From JALYNX01 sp963749415 (lineage in GTDB: Bacteria > Actinomycetota > Acidimicrobiia > Spongiisociales > ZC4RG35): a DNA stretch of 64,000 nt. Of this stretch, positions 37,141 to 45,340 are shown piece after piece. Location of the stretch: positions 372,001 through 436,000 of the forward strand of contig CAVVMG010000001.1 of NCBI GenBank assembly GCA_963749415.1, written 5' to 3'. Below the pieces are notes generated by a model. It had not been told where the DNA came from, ran no database searches, and saw only the letters and a program-made list of their open reading frames with translations. The first letter of the stretch is position 1. Each line of letters opens with the position of its first letter. The position numbers were made by a program, and so were the translations under genes.

Positions 37141-37168
37141 GCGAAACGTAAAACGCAAAACGCAAAAC
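37141..37168. repeat. Degenerate 7-bp tandem repeat, four units
   Basis: GCGAAAC-GTAAAAC-GCAAAAC-GCAAAAC in the 65-bp gap between folE and folP, directly before the folP start. Two of the four units are the same. See also 45237-45250. Confidence 0.75.
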
Positions 37169-37203
37169 GGCGAGCGCAGCGAGCTAACCGGGAGCAAGAC
37201 TCG

Positions 37204-37779
37204 CTAGCGGGTGGTCCCAAAGAGGAGGGACATGGCCTCAGCGCGGGTCGCCGGGTTGGTGTGCATGATCCCGCGGACGGCCGAGGTGACCGTCTTCGCC
37301 CCGGGCTTTCGCACCCCGCGCATCGACATGCAGAGGTGCTCGGCCTCGATCACCACCATGACACCGAGCGGCTCCAGACGCTCGGTGAGGGCGTCGGCAA
37401 CTTGCGCGGTCAACCTCTCCTGCATCTGGGGCCGGCGGGCATAGCCCTCGACCAGGCGCGCCAGCTTGGAGAGCCCGGTGACGCGTCCTTTGGGCATGTA
37501 GGCCACATGTGCCTGCCCGTGGAACGGGACCAGGTGATGCTCGCACATCGAATAAAACGGGATCTCCCTGACCATCACGATTTCCTGGTAGTGCTCCTCG
37601 CCGAAAAAGGCATCGATGTCCTCCCCGGGCTCGCGGTGCAGTCCGTCGAAGACCTCGCTGTAGAACCGAGCCACCCGTTCCGGGGTGTCGATGAGCCCCT
37701 CGCGATCCGGGTTTTCGCCCAGCGCCTCGAGGATCTCACGGACTGCCTTCTCGATTCGTGCCTGGTCTATCCCGTTCAT
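37204..37779 (-). CDS. folE: GTP cyclohydrolase I
   Basis: First step of folate synthesis: GTP to 7,8-dihydroneopterin triphosphate. The 191-aa protein has the zinc site CEHHLVPFHGQAHVAY, then KLARLVEGYARRPQMQERLT and MRGVRKPGAKTVTS with the second zinc Cys in HLCMSMRG. The start at 37779 follows CGGAGGGCGC. It starts the leftward folate operon and is divergent from the RHH/toastrack pair. Confidence 0.95.
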   Translation of the reverse strand: MNGIDQARIEKAVREILEALGENPDREGLIDTPERVARFYSEVFDGLHREPGEDIDAFFGEEHYQEIVMVREIPFYSMCEHHLVPFHGQAHVAYMPKGRVTGLSKLARLVEGYARRPQMQERLTAQVADALTERLEPLGVMVVIEAEHLCMSMRGVRKPGAKTVTSAVRGIMHTNPATRAEAMSLLFGTTR

Positions 37780-37836
37780 GCGCCCTCCGGTAATCGCCGG
37801 CCGCGACCACATATTCCCAGAATCGGCGGACGGGGG

Positions 37837-37866
37837 TTGACAGCCCGGCTCTGGTGACTGTATGGT
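37837..37866 (+). promoter_or_regulatory. Putative promoter of the RHH/toastrack pair
   Basis: TTGACA (37837-37842), an 18-bp spacer and TATGGT (37861-37866) make a near-consensus housekeeping promoter pointing right. Transcription would start near 37873. Confidence 0.6.
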
Positions 37867-37896
37867 GACATCATAATGACATCACTTTCGATGTCA
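37866..37896. promoter_or_regulatory. Putative operator: TGACATCA direct repeats
   Basis: TGACATCA at 37866-37873 and again at 37877-37884, 11 bp apart (one helical turn), plus an inverted TGTCA at 37892-37896. The spacing suits side-by-side dimers of a ribbon-helix-helix protein, and the sites cover the -10 and the likely start, so the product of the next gene may repress itself. Confidence 0.5.
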
Positions 37897-37912
37897 GGAA
37901 AGGAAGATCCTC

Positions 37913-37990
37913 ATGTTTTGGATCAGAAGCGCAGACCGGATAGAAGTAGAGCTCGACGACCGAATCCGTCGGCTCAACCCCAGTCGCTGA
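37913..37990 (+). CDS. Possible 25-aa leader peptide
   Basis: A short frame MFWIRSADRIEVELDDRIRR, ending NPSR, has GGAAG eight bases ahead of its ATG and ends in TGATG, where the ATG is the chosen start of the RHH gene. It could couple translation of the RHH protein. It may instead be chance. Confidence 0.3.
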   Translation: MFWIRSADRIEVELDDRIRRLNPSR

Positions 37991-38427
37991 TGCACCTCGA
38001 TCACGCCTTCATCGAGATCGAGACTGCCGTCGACAACCAGGTGCGGATCGGGGCTCCCGAGCTCACCGAGATCGCGTCCGAGCTCATGTTGGCGCTGCGC
38101 CCAGCACTGGAACGCACCCTCATCGGGGTTGTCGAGGAGGCGGCAACCGAGGTCTCAGCCCAGCTCATCGGCCAACGTGTGGATGTCCGCCTGGACAATG
38201 GGTCGCCGGTCCTGGTGGTCACCGAAGAGCGTAAGGAGCGATCCCACGATCCTGAAGAGCTCGAGGCGCGGGTAACCCTTCGACTCCCATCCTCCCTCAA
38301 GTCTTTGATCGAAGAGTCGGCATCGACCACCGGGGACTCGATCAACGGCTGGGTGGTGGATGCGCTCCGCACCAGGGCCGGGCGCCGTACGGGCGGCTCA
38401 CATGTCGAGGAGACGATCCAGCTTTGA
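37990..38427 (+). CDS. Ribbon-helix-helix (HicB/Arc-like) regulator
   Basis: A 145-aa protein with an N-terminal helical region (about 1-75), the strand GQRVDVRLDNGSPVLVV, and a C-terminal RHH unit ARVTLRLPSSLKSLIEESAS with GDSINGWVVDALRTRAG, as in Arc/HicB-type antitoxins and repressors. The pairing of such a protein with a DUF4097 protein is frequent in actinobacteria, where the first is often labelled a HicB-family antitoxin; no toxin gene is present here. The start at 37990 fits the N-terminus of that family; an in-frame ATG at 37876 would add a basic stretch of 38 residues. It is followed by the toastrack gene with overlapping stop and start. Confidence 0.65.
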   Translation: MHLDHAFIEIETAVDNQVRIGAPELTEIASELMLALRPALERTLIGVVEEAATEVSAQLIGQRVDVRLDNGSPVLVVTEERKERSHDPEELEARVTLRLPSSLKSLIEESASTTGDSINGWVVDALRTRAGRRTGGSHVEETIQL

Positions 38428-39188
38428 TCGAACAGACCTTCGACGTCGGGACCACTCCCCGACTGGTTGTCAGCATCGGCGCGGGCTCCATCGAACTCTC
38501 CGAAGGAGAGGCCGGCGCAGTCGCACTCCACGCCGAGGGCGGGCGGGAGAGGGCATTCGAGATCATCCACTCCGGTGACACGGTCGAGTTTCGCCGCTCC
38601 GGAGCGGACCATCCTTCCCGCTCTTCGAGCACCCGGGTCCGGGTGTCCGTTCCCGCCGGCACCACCGCCCGGCTCTCAGGGGCGTCGGCCAGAATCGAGG
38701 CGTCGGTCAGGCTGGGCGACGCGATCATCGACACCGCCTCAGGCGATGTCACCCTGCGAGAGGTGGAAAGCGCCAAGGTCAAGAGTGCCAGCGGTGACAT
38801 CGCGATCAGAACCGTTTCCCGCGCCGCCAGCCTGCGCACGGCATCGGGCGATGTGAGGATCGGCGACGTGTTCGATCGAATGGAAGTGACGACGGCTTCG
38901 GGGACCGTCGATGTGGGCCTGGTCAGAGGCGACGTGGTCTCATCGGCCTCCTCCGGGGACCTCGCCATTGGGCTCTACGAGGGGAGCGACCTCGAGCTCA
39001 AGTCGGTCTCCGGTGACATCCGCGTTGGGTTGCCTGCCGGAACCAAGCTGTCTCTCGATGCCCGCTCGCTGTCGGGCGCGATCAGCCTCCCCGATCGCCA
39101 GACCACCGCCGGCGGCGCCGATGGGCAGTCGGTGCGCGCCCGGATCCGGACCGTCTCGGGCAATATCCAGATACTGCGGGTTCAGTAA
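38424..39188 (+). CDS. DUF4097 (toastrack) beta-repeat protein
   Basis: A 254-aa all-beta protein built of repeated strand units of about 18-20 residues with the SGDV/SGDI hallmark: TASGDVTLREV, SASGDIAIRTV, TASGDVRIGDV, TASGTVDVGLV, SSGDLAIGLY, SVSGDIRVGLP, TVSGNIQIL. No signal peptide or membrane helix is seen, so it is probably cytoplasmic. Members of the toastrack clan are thought to be scaffolds or sensors; the partner RHH gene suggests a regulatory pair. The TTG start overlaps the RHH stop. Its stop abuts the stop of ftsH. Confidence 0.82.
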   Translation: MIEQTFDVGTTPRLVVSIGAGSIELSEGEAGAVALHAEGGRERAFEIIHSGDTVEFRRSGADHPSRSSSTRVRVSVPAGTTARLSGASARIEASVRLGDAIIDTASGDVTLREVESAKVKSASGDIAIRTVSRAASLRTASGDVRIGDVFDRMEVTTASGTVDVGLVRGDVVSSASSGDLAIGLYEGSDLELKSVSGDIRVGLPAGTKLSLDARSLSGAISLPDRQTTAGGADGQSVRARIRTVSGNIQILRVQ

Positions 39189-41195
39189 TCAGGCGCCCGC
39201 GTCGGCGGGCCGTCCCTTCGGGCGCAGGTTTCTCTTGAGTCGAAGGGACTCGGTGACCTTCTCCCCCTCGTCCTCCTCGACTTCAACTGCTGCCGCGATC
39301 TGCTCACGGGGCTGGGGGAGGACCGGGTTCTCGGGGTACTTGATACGCATCGAGCCCTCTGCACTGTGAACCCACTTGGGCACGTCGGCGAACAGCTCGG
39401 CGACCTCGTCGGGACCGACCGTCTCCTGCGCCAGGAGAGACTCCACCATCCGCTCCATGGCGTCCTGATGACGCTCGATGACAGAACGAGCCTCGATGTG
39501 GGCAGCCATGATCAGCTTGCGAACCTCTTCATCCACTTTGGCTGCCACGTCGTCGGAATAGTCCTGTTGCCTGGAGTAGTCACGGCCCAGGAACACCTCT
39601 GCGTTGGGCTTCCCGTACTGCATGGGGCCCAGCTCGTCGCTCATCCCGTACTCCATCACCATCCGCCGCGCGATAGCCGTCGCCTTCTCGATGTCATTGG
39701 CGGCGCCGGTCGTCGGGTCGGCAAAGATGATCTCCTCGGCAGTGCGCCCACCAAGGAGCATGGCCAGCTGGTCGACGAGCTCTGACCGTCGCACCAGGTA
39801 TTTGTCGTGAGTGGGAAGGGCCAGCGTGTGGCCCAGCGAGCGACCTCTGGCCACGATGGTCACCTTGTGCACCGGGTCGGAGTTGGGGAGGGCGAACCCG
39901 ACGAGGGCGTGGCCGGTCTCGTGGTAGGCGATCAGCTTTCGCTCTTCTTCGGTCATCACCTTTGCCTTGCGCTCGGGGCCGGCGATGACGCGGTCGATCG
40001 CCTCCTCGAGCTCCAGCATCGAGATCTCCTTCTTGTGCCGCCGGGTGGTGAGCAGAGCGGATTCGTTGATCAGGTTGGCCAGGTCGGCACCGGTGAACCC
40101 TGGAGTGCGCCGGGCGAGCACCCCGAGGTCGATCTCCTTGGCCAGCGGCTTGCCCTTGGAATGGACTTCGAGGATCGCCTTGCGGCCTTCGATGTCGGGG
40201 GCGTCCACCACGATCTGCCGGTCGAATCGGCCCGGCCGGAGCAGTGCGGGGTCGAGGATGTCGGGCCGGTTGGTGGCAGCCATGACGATGACACCGGTGT
40301 TGCCTTCGAACCCGTCGAGCTCCACCAGGAGCTGGTTCAGAGTCTGCTCCCTCTCGTCGTGGCCACCGCCGAGACCGGCTCCACGATGACGGCCGACGGC
40401 GTCGATCTCGTCGATGAAAACAATGGCGGGTGCGCTGCCCTTGGCCTGTTCGAAAAGGTCGCGAACCCTGGCTGCGCCAACGCCGACGAACATCTCGACG
40501 AAGTCGGAGCCCGAGATCGACAGGAAGGGGACACCTGCTTCGCCGGCCACCGCCTTGGCTAGCAGGGTCTTCCCGGTGCCAGGAGGCCCGAATAGGAGGA
40601 CTCCCTTGGGGATCTTGGCTCCCATCTGGCGGTAAGGGTCCGGGTTGGCCAGGAAGTCCTTGATCTCTTCGAGCTCCTCCTTGGCCTCCTCCAGGCCCGC
40701 CACGTCGTCGAAGGTGACCTTGGGCTGCTCCTTGCCGACGAGCTTGGCTCGGGACTTGCCGAACTGCATGACACGGTTCCCGCCGCCCTGCATCTGCATG
40801 AAGATGAACACCATGAACCCGAGCAGGAACAGCCAGGGGAGGAAGCTGATCAGAAGCTCCCAGAACCCGGGCGGCTCGGGGTCGGCGCTGAACGCCGTGC
40901 AGTCGCAGGCGAGGATCGCCTCGGTTATCTGGCCTTCTGATCCCTCCGGATAGCTGGCGATGACCTCCCAGACGTCATCGGTGGCGTCGGCGCCGGCTTC
41001 GGCCCGGCCCTGCACCTGGTTGGAACGGGCCAGGACCTGGACCTCGGCGAAATCGCCGGCCTCGACTTGCTCCATGAACACCGACAACGAGACCTCTTCG
41101 GGGCCCGACACCTGGTCGAACCACCACTGAGCGAGCACGGCCAGCAGGATGATGGAAAGGCCGTACACCACCAGTGTGCGCAACGTTCGATTCAC
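39189..41195 (-). CDS. ftsH: ATP-dependent zinc metalloprotease FtsH
   Basis: Membrane-bound AAA+ protease degrading unstable and misassembled proteins. The 668-aa protein has two membrane helices (residues 5-25 and about 110-135), a small outer domain between them, the AAA module (Walker A GPPGTGKTLLAKA, Walker B VFIDEIDAVG, SRH ATNRPDILDPALLRPGRFDR) and the zinc site HETGH with the third ligand region TGAANDIEKATA. A long acidic and basic tail follows. The upstream genes hpt, tilS and DUF2342 give the conserved actinobacterial order. Confidence 0.97.
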   Translation of the reverse strand: MNRTLRTLVVYGLSIILLAVLAQWWFDQVSGPEEVSLSVFMEQVEAGDFAEVQVLARSNQVQGRAEAGADATDDVWEVIASYPEGSEGQITEAILACDCTAFSADPEPPGFWELLISFLPWLFLLGFMVFIFMQMQGGGNRVMQFGKSRAKLVGKEQPKVTFDDVAGLEEAKEELEEIKDFLANPDPYRQMGAKIPKGVLLFGPPGTGKTLLAKAVAGEAGVPFLSISGSDFVEMFVGVGAARVRDLFEQAKGSAPAIVFIDEIDAVGRHRGAGLGGGHDEREQTLNQLLVELDGFEGNTGVIVMAATNRPDILDPALLRPGRFDRQIVVDAPDIEGRKAILEVHSKGKPLAKEIDLGVLARRTPGFTGADLANLINESALLTTRRHKKEISMLELEEAIDRVIAGPERKAKVMTEEERKLIAYHETGHALVGFALPNSDPVHKVTIVARGRSLGHTLALPTHDKYLVRRSELVDQLAMLLGGRTAEEIIFADPTTGAANDIEKATAIARRMVMEYGMSDELGPMQYGKPNAEVFLGRDYSRQQDYSDDVAAKVDEEVRKLIMAAHIEARSVIERHQDAMERMVESLLAQETVGPDEVAELFADVPKWVHSAEGSMRIKYPENPVLPQPREQIAAAVEVEEDEGEKVTESLRLKRNLRPKGRPADAGA

Positions 41196-41265
41196 GAATA
41201 CCTCAGTTCGAGTGGGAGAAGCGTCGAGGTCCCAATGTTACGGGACTCGATCGAATAGTCATCCT

Positions 41266-41787
41266 TCAGTGGTCAGGACCCATCACACCAACGTACGGGA
41301 GGTTTCGATACTTCCCGGCATAGTCGAGCCCATAACCCACCACGAACTCGGGCCCGATCGGGAATCCGATGTACTTGACGTCGATGGGGACCCTTTGAAT
41401 CCCCTGCTTCAGGAGGAGTGCCGCTATCTCGAGCGAGGCCGGCTTGCGAACGTTGAGACTCTTCATCAGGTAGTTCAAGGTGAGCCCGGAGTCGATGATG
41501 TCCTCGACGATCAGGACGTGGCGGCCTTCGATCTCCTCGTCGAGGTCCTTGAGGATGCGAACCACACCAGAGGTCTGGGTCGAGGCGCCGTACGAGGAGA
41601 CGGCCATGAAGTCGAACTCGACCGGGAGGTCGATGTGGCGGGCCAGGTCAGCCATCACCATGAATGCACCCCGCAGGACCCCAACCAGGAGCAAGTCTTG
41701 ACCTCCGTAGTCAGCGGTGATGTGCTTGCCCATCTCCGCGAGCTTGGAGTCGATCTCTTCGGCGGTGATCAGCGGCTTGATGTCCAT
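41266..41787 (-). CDS. hpt: Hypoxanthine phosphoribosyltransferase
   Basis: Salvages hypoxanthine/guanine to nucleotides. The 173-aa protein starts MDIKPLITAEEI at 41787 (GAGGAACCTGG before it) and has LLLVGVLRGAFMVMADL, the PRPP motif VLIVEDIIDSGLTL and the C-terminal FPIGPEFVVGYGLDYAGKYR. The longer upstream frame is antisense-like. It overlaps the tilS end by 19 nt, the usual tilS-hpt-ftsH order. Confidence 0.95.
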   Translation of the reverse strand: MDIKPLITAEEIDSKLAEMGKHITADYGGQDLLLVGVLRGAFMVMADLARHIDLPVEFDFMAVSSYGASTQTSGVVRILKDLDEEIEGRHVLIVEDIIDSGLTLNYLMKSLNVRKPASLEIAALLLKQGIQRVPIDVKYIGFPIGPEFVVGYGLDYAGKYRNLPYVGVMGPDH

Positions 41788-43013
41788 CCAGGTTCCTCGG
41801 TGGCGAGGACCGAAAGGTAGCCGGTGGTCGCCGGCTGATACCAAGCCACGGGATAGCGCTTGACCCAGGGGACCCAGGCGAGAGCGCCGTCGGCCTCTAC
41901 CACCACTCCTCGCTCCGATGCTTTGGCGACGAGGTCGGCTGCGGGGTCGAAAATCGCCCATGAGGTGCCCAAAGGGGCCACCTGGCAGACGGCGTCCAAC
42001 CGCTGCACCTCGAGCACGGCCGTCCCCAGCTTGTGCCGTCCCGGGACCAGGGAGACCTCTTCGGCTGAGGGCTGATCATCGAGGTCCGGGCCCACGGAGA
42101 GCATCGGCCCGGAACGGGTCGCGACCAGCCCGCCCTGGAGCTCCTCCCGCGGTGAGTCACCGAGGACCACCCGCCACACTCTTTCCATCTCGTCGGAGCT
42201 GAGCCCGGGGTGGTCCCGAAAACGGTCAACCATCCGGGAGAGGACACGGCTGGCGAGGGCAGGATCGACGGTGGTGACCGCTCCCAGTGCCACCTTCGCC
42301 TCGCCTTCTTCATGGATGACTCCCAGCGCCCCTGCCTGTCGATCGAGGTATTCGGTCTCGGAGCTGACGGTCTCCGCCATCCGCGCCAGGCTCGCCACCA
42401 ATTGAGGGTTGAACCGGGCCAGCCGTGGGAGCACTTCCCGGCGAATCGAATTTCGAGTCAGCTCCGGCGCCTCGTTCATCGGATCGTCGAAGAATCCAAG
42501 CCCCGCGAGCATGGCGAGCTCACGCGTCTCGGAGCGCCCGACGTCGAGCATCGGGCGATAGATGTTTGGGGGGCGGAACCAGGGGATGCCGGCAAGGCCT
42601 CGGAGCCCAGAGCCGCGCAAGAGGTTCATGAGCACGGTCTCCGCCTGGTCATCCCGGGTGTGGGCGACCAGTACGACGTCGTCCGGCCCCGTCGCCTCGC
42701 GCAACGCCTCGTAGCGCGCTGACCTCGCCTGACCTTCAGGGGAAGCCCCGGATGCCACCGTCACCCGAACGACTTCGAGAGCCAGGCCGAGGAACGAGGC
42801 GACCTGGCGCGCGGCTTCTTCCAGGCGATCGCTGGACTCCAGCCCATGGTTGACATGGAGCGCCCGCGCCCGGGGCCCGACGCGGGAAAGGAGGAATGCG
42901 AGGGCCGCCGAGTCGGCTCCACCCGACAAAGCGACGACGAAGTCGCCTTCGGGAAGTCGGAGCTCTGCTTCGATCCGGGTGGAGAGAGTGGTCAGGCGAC
43001 GCGTGTCAACCAT
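41769..43013 (-). CDS. tilS: tRNA(Ile)-lysidine synthase
   Basis: Modifies C34 of tRNA-Ile(CAU) to lysidine so that it reads AUA. The 414-aa protein has the PP-loop VALSGGADSAALAFLL, HVNHGL, the VAHTRDDQAETVLMNLLRGSG motif and a C-terminal TilS domain ending near residue 400. The start at 43013 (MVDTRRLTTL) is chosen because the family begins close to the PP-loop. It overlaps the metalloprotease gene by 22 nt. Confidence 0.93.
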   Translation of the reverse strand: MVDTRRLTTLSTRIEAELRLPEGDFVVALSGGADSAALAFLLSRVGPRARALHVNHGLESSDRLEEAARQVASFLGLALEVVRVTVASGASPEGQARSARYEALREATGPDDVVLVAHTRDDQAETVLMNLLRGSGLRGLAGIPWFRPPNIYRPMLDVGRSETRELAMLAGLGFFDDPMNEAPELTRNSIRREVLPRLARFNPQLVASLARMAETVSSETEYLDRQAGALGVIHEEGEAKVALGAVTTVDPALASRVLSRMVDRFRDHPGLSSDEMERVWRVVLGDSPREELQGGLVATRSGPMLSVGPDLDDQPSAEEVSLVPGRHKLGTAVLEVQRLDAVCQVAPLGTSWAIFDPAADLVAKASERGVVVEADGALAWVPWVKRYPVAWYQPATTGYLSVLATEEPGWTSSR

Positions 43014-44038
43014 TGCCGGGGGTGCTCGATCTCGGCGAGCGTCGGGAGGCTCCCCACCCCGCGGAAGGCGAGGGTCACGGTTTCCCAACCCGCCTCCTTT
43101 TCGACCGCGTTGATGAACTGCTCCCCCATCCGGTATTGGTTCAGCTTCATCTCGAGGCCGGTGACCCTGAAGAAGGCCGCCGTCCGCTTGTCCTGGCGGC
43201 GGTTCTTCAGTATCCGGCTCATTCGCTCCTGTGATCGGAGGTGCTGGTGCCCGACACGATCCATGACCACATGCCCGTGGCCTTCGAGGAGCGACATGAG
43301 CGCTTGGACCTTGTCGATGACCAGCCGTTGCTCGGAGGTGGCGAACAGCCCGAGCAGGCCACGCTCGTCGAGCAGGGTGGCTCCCTGGTCTTTGCGTGTC
43401 ATCAATTCGCCGAGCACCCGGCTCAGGCGACCGGGCTCGGCGGTCGACTGCTCCACGAGCTCCGAGACCAGGCCCAGGAAGTAATCCCGCAACCAGGGAA
43501 CACCCTGGAACTGGGCACGATGGGTCAATTCGTGAAGGGCGACCCAGAACCTGAACTCGGACGGGAGGAACTGATGGGTGCGCTCCATGTGCATGATGTT
43601 GGGCCCGACGTAGGCAACAACGTCACCGTCTTCCCCGGTGGGCAAGACCAACTCGTACTGGCCGAGCACTCTCCTCGCGAGCACACCGAGCACAGCCGTC
43701 ACCTCGGCCTGCATCAGCCGGCTCGCGAAGGCCGCCGCCCCTCTGCCACCAGGGCCCGACTCGGCGACCTTCTCGGCGATCTTGCGATGGGCCGGCTCCA
43801 TGAGGTGGGAAAAGCTCGCGATGTTGCGCTCCACCCATTCCGGGCGCCCAATGACCAGGGTGCCGGGCTCGCCCGGCAATTGGAGCCCGGTCGCCTCCGG
43901 AACGAGGTCGGAGACGCGCGACGTGAGATCCCTCATCTCGGCCTCGAGGGCAGCCATGTGATAGGTACCGGCGAGTGGGTAGGTGCCGGCGATTCGGCCG
44001 GCGATGCGGCCCCCACCCTGGCGCGGGTAGCTGGTCAC
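42992..44038 (-). CDS. Zinc-dependent metalloprotease-like protein (DUF2342)
   Basis: A 348-aa member of the actinobacterial DUF2342 family, usually found upstream of tilS-hpt-ftsH. The putative zinc motif FWVALHELTHRAQF (HExxH) and GPNIMHMERTH lie in the middle; GLEMKLNQYRMGEQF near the end is strongly typical. The proteolytic function is presumed. A coenzyme F420-associated label for some members rests on comparative genomics only. The start at 44038 overlaps the previous stop by ATGA; M28 is an alternative. Confidence 0.85.
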   Translation of the reverse strand: MTSYPRQGGGRIAGRIAGTYPLAGTYHMAALEAEMRDLTSRVSDLVPEATGLQLPGEPGTLVIGRPEWVERNIASFSHLMEPAHRKIAEKVAESGPGGRGAAAFASRLMQAEVTAVLGVLARRVLGQYELVLPTGEDGDVVAYVGPNIMHMERTHQFLPSEFRFWVALHELTHRAQFQGVPWLRDYFLGLVSELVEQSTAEPGRLSRVLGELMTRKDQGATLLDERGLLGLFATSEQRLVIDKVQALMSLLEGHGHVVMDRVGHQHLRSQERMSRILKNRRQDKRTAAFFRVTGLEMKLNQYRMGEQFINAVEKEAGWETVTLAFRGVGSLPTLAEIEHPRQWLTRVA

Positions 44039-44346
44039 TCCTCGACGATTCGGTACCGCCGCCGCACCACCCTGGTGAAGTACTGGACACAGGTGATGAC
44101 CACGACAAGGACCGCGAGGGCGATCGCCGTCGGCACCATGTAGCGATACGTCCAGTCGGGCAAGGGCTCGGTCGTGTCCGGGGTGGTGACCGGAACTGCA
44201 GGCTCGAAGTCGACCGTGGGCGCTGGCTCCTCGGCGACCGTGGTCGATGTCTCCCCGGACCCTTCGGTGGCGAGTGCGTTGCCGGCAATCGCAAACAACG
44301 CGCTGAAGATGAGAAGGAAAGCGGCCGTTCGGCGCAAGGCCTGCAT
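44035..44346 (-). CDS. Small secreted or membrane-anchored protein, unknown
   Basis: A 103-aa protein with an N-terminal signal peptide (FLLIFSALFAIAGNALA), a 40-residue Thr/Pro/Glu-rich stretch and a C-terminal membrane helix (MVPTAIALAVLVVVITCVQY) with a basic tail RVVRRRYRIVEE. This is a type I-like layout with the middle outside. The start at 44346 follows AGG and the gene overlaps DUF2342 by 4 nt, so they are cotranslated. Unknown function. Confidence 0.65.
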   Translation of the reverse strand: MQALRRTAAFLLIFSALFAIAGNALATEGSGETSTTVAEEPAPTVDFEPAVPVTTPDTTEPLPDWTYRYMVPTAIALAVLVVVITCVQYFTRVVRRRYRIVEE

Positions 44347-44386
44347 ACCCGCGCAGCCTACATCCCGGTGGTGACGGCGACCAAGA

Positions 44387-44632
44387 TCACCGGTCGCCGA
44401 CCGACTCCTGGGCCAGGGCGGCTCGCAGTCGCTCGATGAACTCGGGAGGGACCTCCTCGGCGAGCCGCTCCCGGACCACGACCTTGAGGCGGACCTCGAA
44501 CTCATATATGTCGAAACAGCCGGTGCACTCGACGAGATGGGCGCGAATGCGCTCGGAGTCGGCGGACTCCATCTCACGATCGAGGTATTGATAGAGATTG
44601 GTCAACGCCTCGTCGCAATGATGGCCACTCAT
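44387..44632 (-). CDS. Zinc-binding anti-sigma factor (RsrA/RshA type)
   Basis: Redox-sensing anti-sigma factor of the ZAS family, 81 aa. MSGHHCDEALTNLY and RAHLVECTGCFDIYEFE carry the HxxxCxxC motif and an upstream His/Cys (HHC), expected to hold zinc that is lost upon thiol oxidation, releasing the sigma factor. It is downstream of and overlapping the sigma gene by 4 nt, the classical sigR-rsrA order. Confidence 0.85.
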   Translation of the reverse strand: MSGHHCDEALTNLYQYLDREMESADSERIRAHLVECTGCFDIYEFEVRLKVVVRERLAEEVPPEFIERLRAALAQESVGDR

Positions 44633-45207
44633 GGTTTCTCCACGTCCGTGGGCACGAGACCCCGGTTCTCCGCAAACTCCCACAACCGCCGTTGCAGCGC
44701 CTTTCTTCCCCGGTGGAGGCGCGACATGACGGTACCTATGGGGATATCGAGGATGTCGGCGATCTCCTTGTAGGAAAAGCCTTCGAGGTCGGCGAGCAGG
44801 ACGGGGATCCTGAAGTTCTCCGGCAACTCCTCCACCGCCTGCTTGATGTCCGACTCGACGAGCCCGTCGAGCACCCGGTCTTCGGTGGTCCGGGCTGCCT
44901 CTGCCGACTCCTCGGAACCGATTCGTCGATAGAGATAGAGATCCTCCACCGCACCCAGGTCGACCTCTGAGGGGCGACGGGACTCTTTGCGGTAGTTGTT
45001 GATGTAGGTGTTGGTCAGGATTCGATAGAGCCAGGCCTTGAGGTTGGTGCCCGCCTCGAAGGTGTGATACGCCCGATACGCCTTGAGGAAGGTCTCCTGG
45101 ACAAGGTCTTCGGCGTCGGAGGGATTGCGGGTCATCCGCATCGCGGCGCTGAACAGCTGCCGGGTGTATTGGAGAGCGTCGCGTTCGAAGTCGGCCTGGT
45201 CCGCCAT
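44629..45207 (-). CDS. ECF sigma factor of the SigR/SigH (thiol stress) group
   Basis: A 192-aa group IV sigma factor. Region 2 is AEDLVQETFLKAYRAYHTFE with NLKAWLYRILTNTYINNYRK (the -10 recognition segment of the SigH/SigR type). Region 4 is LPENFRIPVLLADLEGFSYK with EIADILDIPIGTVMSRLHRG. The paired zinc anti-sigma gene is directly downstream. By homology it would drive thioredoxin, mycothiol and protease genes on disulfide stress. The start at 45207 (MADQADFERD) lies 29 bp downstream of a small heptad repeat at 45237. Confidence 0.9.
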   Translation of the reverse strand: MADQADFERDALQYTRQLFSAAMRMTRNPSDAEDLVQETFLKAYRAYHTFEAGTNLKAWLYRILTNTYINNYRKESRRPSEVDLGAVEDLYLYRRIGSEESAEAARTTEDRVLDGLVESDIKQAVEELPENFRIPVLLADLEGFSYKEIADILDIPIGTVMSRLHRGRKALQRRLWEFAENRGLVPTDVEKP

Positions 45208-45236
45208 TGCGCCGGGACGGTACAGGTCAGAGGTCA

Positions 45237-45250
45237 GCAAAACGCAAACC
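45237..45250. repeat. Two-unit 7-bp repeat
   Basis: GCAAAAC-GCAAACC between the sigma gene and tRNA-Thr(CGU), same unit as in the 37141-37168 array. Confidence 0.45.
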
Positions 45251-45268
45251 GTCGAGATCGGTTTATCG

Positions 45269-45340
45269 AGCCGGAGAGGGGAGTCGAACCCCTGGCCTAC
45301 GCATTACGAATGCGTTGCTCTACCACTGAGCTACTCCGGC
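45269..45340 (-). tRNA. tRNA-Thr (anticodon CGU)
   Basis: A 72-nt cloverleaf on the minus strand: acceptor GCCGGAG/CTCCGGC, D-stem GCTC/GAGC, anticodon stem ACGCA/TGCGT around loop TTCGTAA (anticodon CGT), T-arm AGGGG-TTCGACT-CCCCT, discriminator T. CCA is not encoded and no intron interrupts it. The first ten bases overlap the end of the upstream gene, whose TAG stop is bases 8-10. Confidence 0.95.

Noticed and set aside
37130..37200. CRISPR array
   Set aside because: Units are 7 bp with no spacers; no cas gene in the window.
37876..37989. N-terminal extension of the RHH protein from the ATG at 37876
   Set aside because: The extra 38 residues are basic and unlike the family start; the operator-like repeats and a ribosome site for another frame lie there. 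A leaderless start cannot be fully excluded.
37876..39188. HicAB-type toxin-antitoxin module
   Set aside because: No HicA-like toxin is present; the neighbour is an all-beta toastrack protein.
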